DNA of 64,000 bases, from positions 1 through 64,000 of the forward strand of contig NZ_FOIF01000004.1 of assembly GCF_900111575.1 (NCBI RefSeq). The letters are read 5' to 3'. Source of the DNA: Anaerobranca gottschalkii DSM 13577 (GTDB taxonomy: Bacteria > Bacillota > Proteinivoracia > Proteinivoracales > Proteinivoracaceae). The translations under genes were made by a program, and so were the position numbers. Positions 34,927 through 43,354 of the stretch are shown here, piece by piece. The notes beneath the pieces were generated by a model, which saw only the letters and a list, made by a program, of their open reading frames with translations, had not been told where the DNA came from and did not search any database. Every line of letters starts with the position of its first letter. Positions within the stretch are counted from its first letter, which is position 1.

Positions 34927-36716
34927 TTTTCTATATATTTATCTACTACTTCTCCTAGTATTTTTAGTGGTACAGCTCCCGTTTTTAGAATTAAATCATG
35001 GAACTGTTTAATATCAAAATCCTCCCCTAAAGCTTTTTTCACCTTTTCCCTCAGCCTCAAGATTTCCAATTCCCCTATTTTATAAGCTGTGGCTTGACCA
35101 GGCATCACTATATACCGTTCCACTTCTATAACAACACTGGTTTCATCTAACCCTGTATTTTCCAACATATATTCTATTGCTTGTTCCCTTGTCCATTTTT
35201 TATAATGGATGCCCGTATCTATAACCAATCTGACAGCTCTGAACAATTCCGATTTCAGATACCCTAATTTACTGTAATCATCGGAAAAAAGGTCCTTTTC
35301 ATAGGCTAACTTTTCTGCATATAGTGCCCATCCCTCTACATAGGCAGTAAAGGGTATGACCCTTCTAAATGTCGGCATATTTTTTAATTCTTGTTGTATT
35401 GCTATTTGAAAATGGTGGCCGGGAATTCCTTCGTGAATAGCTAGTGATTCCATATCCCATTTTACTGGAAGTTTTAGTAAATTTACAGAAAAAATACCTG
35501 GTCGGGAACCATCCATTGAAGGAGGATTATAGTAGGCACCTGGTGCCGTTTTTTCTTTAAAAGGAGGAATTCGCTCTACTACCAATTTCCCCTTGGGTCT
35601 TATATTAAAAAGATCACTTATACTGGAATCTATTCTATCAATTATCTTTTGATAATCTAATAAAACCTGCTCTCTACTTTCTTCTGTATCTGGATAAGTA
35701 AATCTTTCATCTTTCCCCAATTCTACTAAAGTTTCAACGACATTTTTATTATCATTATAACCTAGTCTAGTTAGAATGTCCTTAATTTCCCCCTGTATCC
35801 TTTCTACTTCTTTAATACCGATATTATAAATCTCCTCAGCGGTTAATTCTGTAGTGGTATAGTGTTTTAACAAGTATTGATAATACTGATCTCCATTAGG
35901 TAAATTCCATACCCCAACATCTTTTACCCCTTTGGGTTTGAGCCTTTTAAAACAGTTAATTAATATTTCATAGGCAGGATATACATCATCTTTAATAGCT
36001 TTTTTAGTCTTTTCTAACAGTTCTTCCTGCACTTTTGGGGATATCTTATTTAATTTTTTTAATTTCTTTTCCATATTTTTATACAAGATATTTTCTTCAG
36101 CAGGAGTCATAATAAAATTTTCCATTTCCATTAGTACTTTTTCTATAACAAATAATGGTGGTATAATATTTTTCTTTTCCCGTATTTCAATTCCTTCCTC
36201 AACTTCCATAAATGCCTTTTTAAATTTCTTTAAACGGATAATATAATGTTTAGCATCCCTCAAAGTATTGATTTGATGAAAGGAAACCATAAAGGATGGA
36301 AGTTGATTTTGCACTCCAAACAATTGATTGACAGGATAGCTATGATATTTATATTTCCCTCCTTCCACCGAATCCCCTAAAAACCATTCCATAATATCGT
36401 AGGATAATCTATCTTTATCAGAAAGACTCTCCCTATCATAACTTTTTAGAATTTGAAATTCCCTTTCTATCCTTTTAATTTCCTTTTGTATAAACTTATC
36501 TGATAAATTATTGAGTTTTTTATTATGACTATATATCCCAAACTTTTCTAATACCCTTATCATAGTCAAAATTTCAGGATACCTTAAGGCAAATTTTAAC
36601 ATAACCCGTTCAAAAAAGTGGTTAATATTAACTGGTTTAAAGTATAATAAACGAATTAGCCAAATAATGAGTAATGCCAAAATTAAACTACCAACCCAAA
36701 AAACTAACTCTCTCAA
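34914..36716 (-). CDS. DUF885-family zinc metallopeptidase, membrane-anchored
   Basis: This 600-residue protein has a single N-terminal membrane helix (about 5-25). The metal-site motif HEGIPGHHFQIA lies near residue 430 and EGWALYAEKLAYE about 30 residues later, the hallmark of the DUF885 peptidases related to M2/M32 enzymes. It is complete. Substrate unknown; peptides or peptide-like compounds are likely. Start: TTG at 36716, after GGGGAGG. It stands alone between a convergent BCCT gene and a divergent ABC operon. Confidence 0.88.
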   Translation of the reverse strand: MRELVFWVGSLILALLIIWLIRLLYFKPVNINHFFERVMLKFALRYPEILTMIRVLEKFGIYSHNKKLNNLSDKFIQKEIKRIEREFQILKSYDRESLSDKDRLSYDIMEWFLGDSVEGGKYKYHSYPVNQLFGVQNQLPSFMVSFHQINTLRDAKHYIIRLKKFKKAFMEVEEGIEIREKKNIIPPLFVIEKVLMEMENFIMTPAEENILYKNMEKKLKKLNKISPKVQEELLEKTKKAIKDDVYPAYEILINCFKRLKPKGVKDVGVWNLPNGDQYYQYLLKHYTTTELTAEEIYNIGIKEVERIQGEIKDILTRLGYNDNKNVVETLVELGKDERFTYPDTEESREQVLLDYQKIIDRIDSSISDLFNIRPKGKLVVERIPPFKEKTAPGAYYNPPSMDGSRPGIFSVNLLKLPVKWDMESLAIHEGIPGHHFQIAIQQELKNMPTFRRVIPFTAYVEGWALYAEKLAYEKDLFSDDYSKLGYLKSELFRAVRLVIDTGIHYKKWTREQAIEYMLENTGLDETSVVIEVERYIVMPGQATAYKIGELEILRLREKVKKALGEDFDIKQFHDLILKTGAVPLKILGEVVDKYIEKRAC

Positions 36717-36798
36717 AAGCCTCCCCTCCTTTTTAAAAGATATAAATTATATATTCTGTGAATTTTACAAAATTCCTTTATCTTATTAATTTTTTTAC

Positions 36799-36826
36799 TT
36801 GAATAATTTTTCCCTTAAGTTATAAT
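36799..36826 (+). promoter_or_regulatory. Sigma-A promoter of the exported-protein/ABC operon
   Basis: TTGAAT (36799-36804) and TATAAT (36821-36826) with a 16-base spacer, 65 bases before the ATG at 36891. Confidence 0.75.
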
Positions 36827-36890
36827 ATGTAATATATTGTTTTTTTTGAAAAGATAACTTTTTTACCTTATAACTAAAAGGGGGAATTAT

Positions 36891-37889
36891 ATGTCAAAAA
36901 AAATTATCTTTTTATTAGTTTTTTTAGTAATTTCTTCTTTACTATTAGCTTTCATTAACAAAAATACTTCTTTTCCCAGTGATGAAACTTTAATTTATCC
37001 ATGGTCATACAGCATTGATGTTTCTTTAGAAAGTACTGATGAAGATTCCTTTGTAACAATAGGTTTTTTAATGCTAAAAAATTACCCTAATTCTAAAAAT
37101 ACAGATCCTAACTTGATTATTGAAGCAAGACTTTCATCTCCTATAACAGTAGACGAAACTACTGAAAAAGATTATGTAGACCCTCACTTATCAATTGCTG
37201 TAAGTGTTAAAGATATTGAAAAAATAGGTAAAACAAAAGTAGATTCAAAAGAGGTATATCTATATAATCTCTTTGTAAATATCCCTAGATCTACAAATTT
37301 TGTTTTTGAAGATGCCTATTTAGAATTAACCTATATCAGCGGTATCAAAGAAAAAATATATATAGGTGATCTCGCTTTTTTCAATGTTCAGTCCATATTT
37401 TATGAAGTTGACCATTGTATTCAAAAGACAAGGGCCCTCGTAGCTTTAAATGAATTATGGGAAATTACAGCTTTAATTATAGAATTTAATGTAAAGGATA
37501 ATGTTGTTTTAGAAGCCTTTAACTTTAGTTTACCTAAATTTGGGATAGATCAAGAAAACGTTGTTGTATTAAAGGAACCTTTAGATAGGGTTGAAGACTT
37601 ATATCTTAAAAGAGAGTTAGATAAAGAATTCCCTAATATATATGAAATGGCTATTGTAGAACAGCCAACCAAAGCTTTGAATGTTGAACTTCATCAAGGG
37701 GTAAATACCGTTATTATTCCCTTTACAAAATCCACTGCTGACTTTGTACCAAAAATTAAAGTTTTAGGGGGACTTTTCACTTATTTAAAAGAAAATGAAC
37801 AATTTATATACCCCCTTGAATCTTTGGAATACTTTTTAATTTCACCCTTTGAAAACTTAGAGGAGTTGATTCCAAATGACTGGAAATAG
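36891..37889 (+). CDS. Exported protein of unknown function linked to an ABC cassette
   Basis: This 332-residue protein has an N-terminal hydrophobic segment (about 4-22) that serves as signal or anchor. The remainder is beta-rich and extracytoplasmic, with no motif I recognise. Its end overlaps the ATPase gene by 14 bases, so the two are translationally coupled and the protein likely works with that transporter, possibly as an outer-face accessory or sensor. There is no lipobox. Starts at the ATG at 36891 after GGGGGAATTAT. Confidence 0.75.
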   Translation: MSKKIIFLLVFLVISSLLLAFINKNTSFPSDETLIYPWSYSIDVSLESTDEDSFVTIGFLMLKNYPNSKNTDPNLIIEARLSSPITVDETTEKDYVDPHLSIAVSVKDIEKIGKTKVDSKEVYLYNLFVNIPRSTNFVFEDAYLELTYISGIKEKIYIGDLAFFNVQSIFYEVDHCIQKTRALVALNELWEITALIIEFNVKDNVVLEAFNFSLPKFGIDQENVVVLKEPLDRVEDLYLKRELDKEFPNIYEMAIVEQPTKALNVELHQGVNTVIIPFTKSTADFVPKIKVLGGLFTYLKENEQFIYPLESLEYFLISPFENLEELIPNDWK

Positions 37890-38805
37890 TGTTATAGAGT
37901 TAAATGGTGTTTCAAAACTTTATAAAGGTAAGGCAGGAATATTAAACTGTAACTTAAAGATTCCAGAAGGACAAATAACTGCTTTTATAGGCAAGAATGG
38001 TGCTGGTAAAACAACTACTATAAAGTTGATTATGGGTTTTCTAAAGCCATCTAGTGGCAAAATCACTGTATTTGGCAAAGAAAAAAACTGGTTAAATCCT
38101 TGTAAAGATATCGGTTATTTACCAGAAATTTTTTCTTTTCCTCCCCTTTACACTATCCATGAACTATTTTCAAGTTTAGCTGGTATGAGAAAAATTTCTT
38201 ATAAAACAATAAAAGAAGATATTGATGTACTAATCGAGTTGTTTGAATTAAAGGAACACCTTAAAAAAAATATTGGAGCAATGTCTAAAGGAACAAAACA
38301 AAAAGTTGGTATAATACAAACACTCCTTCATAAACCCAAACTAATAATTTTCGATGAACCAACTACCGGTTTAGATCCCTTAGCTAGAAACCGTTTTTTT
38401 AAAGTAATTAAAGAATATTGTCTAAAAGAAAGGGCTAGTATTATCTTTAGTTCCCATGAATTGAAAGAATTAAGTGATCAAGCTAACTATTATTCCTTCT
38501 TCCATCAAAACGAAATAATTGATAGTATCCCAGCAGAAGAAATCCTTCAAACTGAGGAAAAAACAAAAATTTTTACTGACAAAGACATTGATGAGGAAAT
38601 TTATAGAAATTTACCGGAAAAAGAAAAAATAATTGTAGAAAAAAATAAAATAATTTTTCCTAAGGATAATGATAATACTTTTCTTAATCAAATTATCTCT
38701 ATACTTATAGGTTCAGGGGTTAATATCAAAGATATTCAAAATAAAAACTCCCTTACAGTAGAGGAATATTATTTTAACTTATTGAAGAAGAAGGGAGCGA
38801 TGTAG
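37876..38805 (+). CDS. ABC-2 transporter ATP-binding protein
   Basis: This 309-residue ATPase has Walker A GKNGAGKTTT, a signature read as MSKGTKQKVGIIQ instead of LSGGQ, Walker B LIIFDEPTTGLDP and switch His SSHEL. The SKG-type signature and the C-terminal extension of about 80 residues are typical of BcrA/YhaQ-like ABC-2 ATPases. It is coupled upstream to the exported protein and is followed after two bases by the permease gene. The substrate is unknown. Confidence 0.9.
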   Translation: MTGNSVIELNGVSKLYKGKAGILNCNLKIPEGQITAFIGKNGAGKTTTIKLIMGFLKPSSGKITVFGKEKNWLNPCKDIGYLPEIFSFPPLYTIHELFSSLAGMRKISYKTIKEDIDVLIELFELKEHLKKNIGAMSKGTKQKVGIIQTLLHKPKLIIFDEPTTGLDPLARNRFFKVIKEYCLKERASIIFSSHELKELSDQANYYSFFHQNEIIDSIPAEEILQTEEKTKIFTDKDIDEEIYRNLPEKEKIIVEKNKIIFPKDNDNTFLNQIISILIGSGVNIKDIQNKNSLTVEEYYFNLLKKKGAM

Positions 38806-38807
38806 AT

Positions 38808-39593
38808 ATGAGTATGTTTTGGGTTACATATGATACTATTTTAAAATTTTGTACAAAAAAAGTTTTAATATCTTCTTTTATACTCATTGTTGTTCTAGTC
38901 TTTTTACCATTAGCTATGACTAATTACTTAACATATAGTGAACCGATGAGAGATTTATATAAAGATATCATTTTTGAGAACTTTTTAGAAAGTGTCTATT
39001 TTTTTAGTCAAATGTTACTAACATCTTATATTATTATTTTAAGTGCAATTACCGGTGGAGAAGTTTTTTTAGGAGAATCGGAACAAATATATTTAACCGG
39101 TGGTGTTAACAAAATTAAGTATTTTATTGGAAGAATATTAGGTATTGTCTTATTTATATCAATGCTTTGGTGGACTTTATTTTTACTAACAGGCTTTACT
39201 TTACTAATTACTAAAACTTCTTATGTTGAGTTTTATATTCTAAATACCTTTATAAAACTTTGCTTCAATTCTATCCTTTTAGCCTTTGTTAGTATTTTCC
39301 TAGTTGGCTTATTCAAAGTTTTAGTTATTGGCTTTATTCCAATTTTATTATCCCAGTACTGGCTATATATTAATTCGAATGCATATCTAGAACTAAAAGA
39401 AGACAGAGTCTTAAATATAGTTAATTATATCTTACCAATTAATTCATATAAACTTCTTTCTATGGAAGAAAGTTTTACTATCTTAGACAAGTACCAAGAA
39501 CTTAATCCATTCCACGGAAATATTTACATGTATTCATATACCGCTATTTTGTTAATTATTATGATTTATATATACACTAAAGCAGAGTTTTAA
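38808..39593 (+). CDS. ABC-2 transporter membrane protein
   Basis: This 261-residue protein has six hydrophobic helices (about 15-35, 65-85, 105-130, 140-165, 170-190, 240-258). Its first cytoplasmic loop contains EVFLGESEQIYLTGGVNKIKYFIGR, the expected ATPase-contact position. Start: ATG at 38808, after GAAGGGAGCGATGTAG. It completes a three-gene exporter-like cassette with the exported protein and the ATPase. Confidence 0.8.
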   Translation: MSMFWVTYDTILKFCTKKVLISSFILIVVLVFLPLAMTNYLTYSEPMRDLYKDIIFENFLESVYFFSQMLLTSYIIILSAITGGEVFLGESEQIYLTGGVNKIKYFIGRILGIVLFISMLWWTLFLLTGFTLLITKTSYVEFYILNTFIKLCFNSILLAFVSIFLVGLFKVLVIGFIPILLSQYWLYINSNAYLELKEDRVLNIVNYILPINSYKLLSMEESFTILDKYQELNPFHGNIYMYSYTAILLIIMIYIYTKAEF

Positions 39594-39649
39594 TCCTAAT
39601 ATTTTCCCAAAACCCTTGACTTTATTACTCTAATATGCTAAATTAAATT

Positions 39650-39927
39650 AAAATATTAAAATTCAAAGGCGATGATGGGAAGAAGTAGATATAGAAGGTA
39701 GTTTCAGCGAGTTGGTGATGGTGGGAGACCAATACGAAAGCTATATCGAAAAACATCCTTAAGCAGCTAACCGAAATCCTTTAAGAGAGTAGGCTTAGAC
39801 GGAACCTGTACCGTTATCTTCAGGGCGGTTTGATAGAACCGTTATTAAGTGAGCCTTATGCTAATTAGGGTGGTACCGCGGAAGTATACCTTTCGTCCCT
39901 TTCAGGGATGGAAGGTTTTATTTTTTT
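39650..39927 (+). promoter_or_regulatory. T-box leader (asparagine specifier AAC) of asnA
   Basis: The 280-base leader has the conserved T-box AGGGTGGTACCGCGG (39867-39881) and a terminator with arms 39889-39900 and 39904-39915, then TTTTATTTTTTT. The stem I strand GATGATGGGAAGAAGTAGAT (from about 39669) returns as ATATCGAAAAACATCC. In that returning strand the codon in the specifier position is AAC (39752-39754), reading asparagine. Uncharged tRNA-Asn should therefore switch on the downstream asparagine synthetase. Confidence 0.92.
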
Positions 39928-39949
39928 ATTAAAAAAGGAGGTTTAATTA

Positions 39950-40960
39950 ATGCTAAAGAAATTTGCCCCACAAAAATACTGTTCCCTACTGGATATTAAA
40001 GAAACGGAAGTTGCCATCAAAGCTATTAAAGATTATTTTGAAAGAAAGCTGGCAGAAGAGTTAAATTTGACCCGGGTATCTGCCCCTTTGTTTGTAAAAT
40101 CAGATTCTGGCCTAAATGATGATTTAAGTGGTAAAGAACAGCCGGTATCCTTTTCTGTACCATCTACCGGTGGTCAGTATTTTGAAATAGTCCATTCTCT
40201 AGCAAAGTGGAAGCGAATGGCATTGGCCCGCTATGGTTTTGAAGTAGGTGAAGGTTTGTATACCGATATGAATGCCATTAGAAAAGATGAAAAATTAGGA
40301 AACCTCCATTCTATTTACGTTGATCAATGGGATTGGGAAAAAATCATTACACCAGAGCAGCGGAACAAGGATACTTTGAAAATGACTGTAAAGAAAATAT
40401 ATAGGGTTTTTAAATCTACAGAAGTTTTTATAACTAACCTTTATCCTCAAATAAAACCTACCCTGCCAGAAGAAATATTTTTTATCACAACCCAAGAATT
40501 AGAAAACCTCTACCCCCATCTATCCCCAAAAGAACGGGAAAATGCCATTACTAAAGAAAAAGGGGCGGTCTTTCTTATGGAAATCGGTGATACATTAAAG
40601 TCTGGCATAAAACATGATGACAGAGCCCCTGACTATGACGATTGGAAGTTAAATGGAGATATCCTCTTTTGGTACCCTGTCCTTAATTGTGCCGTTGAAC
40701 TTTCATCTATGGGAATCAGAGTGGATAAACATTCCTTAATCGACCAATTACAAAAGGCTGGTCAGACAGAAAGGCTTAATTTAGAATTTCACCAAATGCT
40801 GATCTCAGATAAACTTCCTTTAACTATGGGTGGTGGGATAGGTCAATCCCGGATTTGCCTGTTTTTCTTAAAAAAAGCCCATATTGGGGAAGTACAGGCT
40901 AGTATCTGGCCAGAAGAGATTATAAAGGAATGTGAAAGTTTAGGTATTCAATTATTATAA
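39950..40960 (+). CDS. asnA: Aspartate-ammonia ligase (asparagine synthetase A)
   Basis: This 336-residue class-II-synthetase-like enzyme makes asparagine from aspartate, ammonia and ATP. Recognisable parts are the N-terminal LDIKETEVAIKAIKDYFERKL, the RVSAPLFVKSDSGLND segment, the core KWKRMALARYGFEVGEGLYTDMNAIRKDE (split across two strands), and the C-terminal GGGIGQSRICLFFL. Length and motifs match E. coli AsnA (330 residues). Its control by an Asn T-box agrees with the function. AAAGGAGG lies 10 bases before the ATG. Confidence 0.96.
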   Translation: MLKKFAPQKYCSLLDIKETEVAIKAIKDYFERKLAEELNLTRVSAPLFVKSDSGLNDDLSGKEQPVSFSVPSTGGQYFEIVHSLAKWKRMALARYGFEVGEGLYTDMNAIRKDEKLGNLHSIYVDQWDWEKIITPEQRNKDTLKMTVKKIYRVFKSTEVFITNLYPQIKPTLPEEIFFITTQELENLYPHLSPKERENAITKEKGAVFLMEIGDTLKSGIKHDDRAPDYDDWKLNGDILFWYPVLNCAVELSSMGIRVDKHSLIDQLQKAGQTERLNLEFHQMLISDKLPLTMGGGIGQSRICLFFLKKAHIGEVQASIWPEEIIKECESLGIQLL

Positions 40961-40966
40961 AAAATA

Positions 40967-40988
40967 GGGCCCTTCTTTAAGGCCCATT
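40967..40988 (+). terminator. Terminator of asnA
   Basis: GGGCC and GGCCC pair around the 8-10 base loop CTTCTTTAA just after the asnA stop, followed by ATTTTTTATT. Confidence 0.78.
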
Positions 40989-40994
40989 TTTTAT

Positions 40995-41171
40995 TTATTT
41001 AGACGTAATAATTTGAAAGTTAGGGGGATTCATCAGTTTTAACCCTTCGGTAGATAACCCTTTGCTCTGACAAAATCCTAAAGCATAAACACCAGCACAG
41101 GTAGCTATAGAACTTAAAAACAAATCAAAGGGAGTTGGAGCTGAACCTTCTCCACCAGCGGCTCCAATATC
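40995..41171 (-). pseudogene. OsmC-family gene remnant
   Basis: On the minus strand an open stretch reads DIGAAGGEGSAPTPFDLFLS, then SIATCAGVYALGFCQSKGLSTEG, matching the middle of OsmC/YhfA-type peroxide reductases, including the conserved Cys in ATCAG. Only about 58 codons remain of the usual 135-150. There is no start codon with a ribosome binding site, a TAG stop lies three codons upstream, and the C-terminal half is replaced by a short unrelated tail ending at a stop. The 5' break coincides with a perfect palindrome. I read it as a decayed fragment. Confidence 0.78.
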
Positions 41172-41178
41172 ATTATAC

Positions 41179-41209
41179 TACAATTATACCCCATTAGGGT
41201 ATAATTGTA
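41179..41209. repeat. Perfect 13-bp palindrome at the OsmC break point
   Basis: TACAATTATACCC (41179-41191) and GGGTATAATTGTA (41197-41209) pair perfectly around five bases. It contains GTATAAT on the plus strand and TTATACC in the complement, so it could act as an operator/promoter. It could equally be the footprint of a small mobile repeat that disrupted osmC. Confidence 0.6.
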
Positions 41210-41227
41210 AAGGGATTATATAGAAAA

Positions 41228-41659
41228 TTAGAACTTATTATACCTTTTTAATATTCCCTCTAATATTCTGGCATGTCGCCCTTCATCTTTTGAAGATTCA
41301 TAAAAGTAGTCCCTCACATCATTAAGACCTAATTCTTGTGCTTTATCCCCTGCCTCTTTTTTCCCTTGATTTGCAAAAATTTCTCCTTCTAACATTTGTT
41401 TTATATTGGCAAATAAATCCTCCTGTATCAATCCGTTAAATTCAGCAAAGCGGGCAGCATGCTCTGCTTCTTCCCAGGCGATAGTTTTTAATATTTCAGC
41501 TATTTCAGGATACCCCTCCCTTTGTGCCTGCCTTGCCATAGCTAAATATATACCTACTTCAGAAGTTTCTCCTGTAAAGTTTTGTTTTACTACCCTTTCC
41601 AATTCTGTTCCTTTAGTATCACCTATTTTATTCTCCAAAACTAATTTAATTTCTTTCAT
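41228..41659 (-). CDS. Ferritin-like diiron protein (rubrerythrin N-terminal type, no rubredoxin domain)
   Basis: This 143-residue four-helix protein has diiron ligand motifs in order: GETSEVGIYLAMA (Glu), AWEEAEHAARFAE (Glu-x-x-His), EGEIFANQ (Glu) and SSKDEGRHARILEG (Glu-x-x-His). It is the erythrin part of rubrerythrin; the C-terminal rubredoxin Cys4 domain is absent. Such proteins remove hydrogen peroxide in anaerobes when supplied with electrons by a separate donor. The gene starts at an ATG with AGGAGG eight bases before it and follows a Cys-rich gene by 26 bases, so the two are probably one operon. Confidence 0.9.
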   Translation of the reverse strand: MKEIKLVLENKIGDTKGTELERVVKQNFTGETSEVGIYLAMARQAQREGYPEIAEILKTIAWEEAEHAARFAEFNGLIQEDLFANIKQMLEGEIFANQGKKEAGDKAQELGLNDVRDYFYESSKDEGRHARILEGILKRYNKF

Positions 41660-41685
41660 AACATCTACCTCCTATTATTTTTCTT

Positions 41686-42120
41686 TTATTTTTTCCTTTG
41701 GAATGCTGCAAAAACTTTATCAGCAACCTCACTATTAATGTTCTTTATATCACTTAAGTACATAAAAGTACTACCCCTATATTCTTGTGGATCCCCTAAT
41801 AATACTACTTCATAAGCAGAACGGATAACATTGATAATACAATCCTCATCATGGTATAAATTACAGTTTCTACATTGATGTAACAGAAAAGCTAATGAAT
41901 CAACCATAGTGTCTTCATCATATACCTTCATATCTTGTAATGGTAAATTATCCATACCACCATCAATAAACTCTTTATTTTCTTTTATTGAAGTTGTTAA
42001 ACAGTTTTTTGCATAACCTATTAAACAACTATCACTTTTACAGCCACCACAGTAGTCTTCTGTTAAGCAACATTCACTAACTGTTTTTATAATTCCTTCA
42101 TAATCAAATCTAGTACTCAT
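41686..42120 (-). CDS. Cysteine-rich protein of unknown function, paired with the ferritin-like gene
   Basis: This 144-residue soluble protein contains nine or more cysteines in two groups. One near the N-terminus is SECCLTEDYCGGCKSDSC with a further Cys at about residue 40; the other is HQCRNCNLYHDEDC near residue 82-95. The spacing suggests metal (Fe-S or Zn) binding. I do not recognise the family. GGGAGGAG precedes the ATG at 42120. Since the downstream gene encodes a rubrerythrin-like protein without its own rubredoxin, this protein could be an electron donor or iron-handling partner; that is inference from context. Confidence 0.72.
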   Translation of the reverse strand: MSTRFDYEGIIKTVSECCLTEDYCGGCKSDSCLIGYAKNCLTTSIKENKEFIDGGMDNLPLQDMKVYDEDTMVDSLAFLLHQCRNCNLYHDEDCIINVIRSAYEVVLLGDPQEYRGSTFMYLSDIKNINSEVADKVFAAFQRKK

Positions 42121-42210
42121 CTTTCTCCTCCCTTTAAATCATCGTTATTAGTTATAATTATTATTACAAAATATAGTTTACCAAAGAATTGGTAGTTAAG
42201 CAATAAAAAA

Positions 42211-42231
42211 GTGATAGAGGTTATCTATCAC
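42211..42231 (-). terminator. Terminator of the disaccharide-utilisation operon
   Basis: GTGATAGA (42211-42218) and TCTATCAC (42224-42231) pair perfectly around five bases that include the msmX stop. On the minus strand TTTTTTATTG follows. Confidence 0.85.
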
Positions 42232-43342
42232 TAAAAAATATGTTTTCTTGGGTATCTTTATCAAAAAAGAAAATTTTCTTGGAGTTTAGGATAACTTCTA
42301 TATTATCATCTATTTTTGCATCCATACCTTCGGTAAATTTACTTATAATCTGTTGAGTACCTAATTGAATATGGACAAAGGTTTCAGATCCCATTATTTC
42401 CCTTAAAATAACTTTTCCTTGTAACTCAATTTCATCATTTATCTCTTCATTTTCCTTTTTGGTAATATGTTCCGGACGTATACCTAAAATAACCTCTTTT
42501 CCAACATAGCCCCTTTTTTCTAGCATTTTTCCTTTTTCAAAGGGAATCATAATGGTATCATTGTTCTTTAATAAAGCAAAATATCCTTTTTCATTTTTAT
42601 ACAATTGACATTCTATTGTATTCATTTGTGGGCTACCTAAAAAAGTAGCCACAAATAAATTCTTGGGGTTATTATATAAATTTTGAGGGGTATCGAATTG
42701 CTGTACTACCCCTTTATTCATCACTACGATTCTATCCCCCATAGTCATCGCTTCTACTTGGTCATGGGTTACATAAATAAAAGTAGCCTGTAACCTTTTA
42801 TGTAATTTCATTATTACACTTCTCATTTCTGTCCTCAATTTGGCATCTAAATTAGATAGTGGCTCATCCATTAAAAAAACTTTAGGGTTTCTTACAATAG
42901 CTCTACCTAATGCAACCCGCTGCCGTTGACCACCGGAGAGCTCTTTAGGCTTTCTTGAAAGTAAATCTTCTAGCTGAAGGAGTTTAGCTGCTTCCATAAC
43001 TTTTTCTTTAATCTCTTTTTTAGATTCTTTTCTAAGTTTTAATGCAAAACCCATATTTTCTTCCACAGTCATATGGGGATACAAGGCATAGTTTTGAAAA
43101 ACCATAGCAATATCCCTATCTTTCGCCGGAACATCATTAGCCTTTAGATTATCAATATATATTTCACCATCGGTTATATCCTCCAAACCTGCAATCATCC
43201 GCAAAGTTGTCGATTTTCCACAACCGGATGGCCCTACAAAAACGACAAATTCTTTATCTCTAATTTCCAAATTTACGTTATTTACTGCTAGAACACCATT
43301 ATCATATTTCTTACATACATCTATTAATCTTACATTTGCCAT
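42221..43342 (-). CDS. Carbohydrate ABC importer ATPase (MsmX/UgpC type)
   Basis: This 373-residue ATPase has Walker A GPSGCGKSTT, signature LSGGQRQRVALGRAI, Walker B VFLMDEPLSNLDAKLR, and the C-terminal TOBE/OB regulatory domain (about 240-373, with IRPEHI) of the MalK/MsmX/UgpC family. In many Firmicutes one such ATPase serves several CUT1 sugar importers; here a copy is encoded within the locus and probably powers the two permeases upstream. It is the last gene of the sugar operon. Confidence 0.93.
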   Translation of the reverse strand: MANVRLIDVCKKYDNGVLAVNNVNLEIRDKEFVVFVGPSGCGKSTTLRMIAGLEDITDGEIYIDNLKANDVPAKDRDIAMVFQNYALYPHMTVEENMGFALKLRKESKKEIKEKVMEAAKLLQLEDLLSRKPKELSGGQRQRVALGRAIVRNPKVFLMDEPLSNLDAKLRTEMRSVIMKLHKRLQATFIYVTHDQVEAMTMGDRIVVMNKGVVQQFDTPQNLYNNPKNLFVATFLGSPQMNTIECQLYKNEKGYFALLKNNDTIMIPFEKGKMLEKRGYVGKEVILGIRPEHITKKENEEINDEIELQGKVILREIMGSETFVHIQLGTQQIISKFTEGMDAKIDDNIEVILNSKKIFFFDKDTQENIFFSDR

Positions 43343-43354
43343 TATAAGCCCCCT

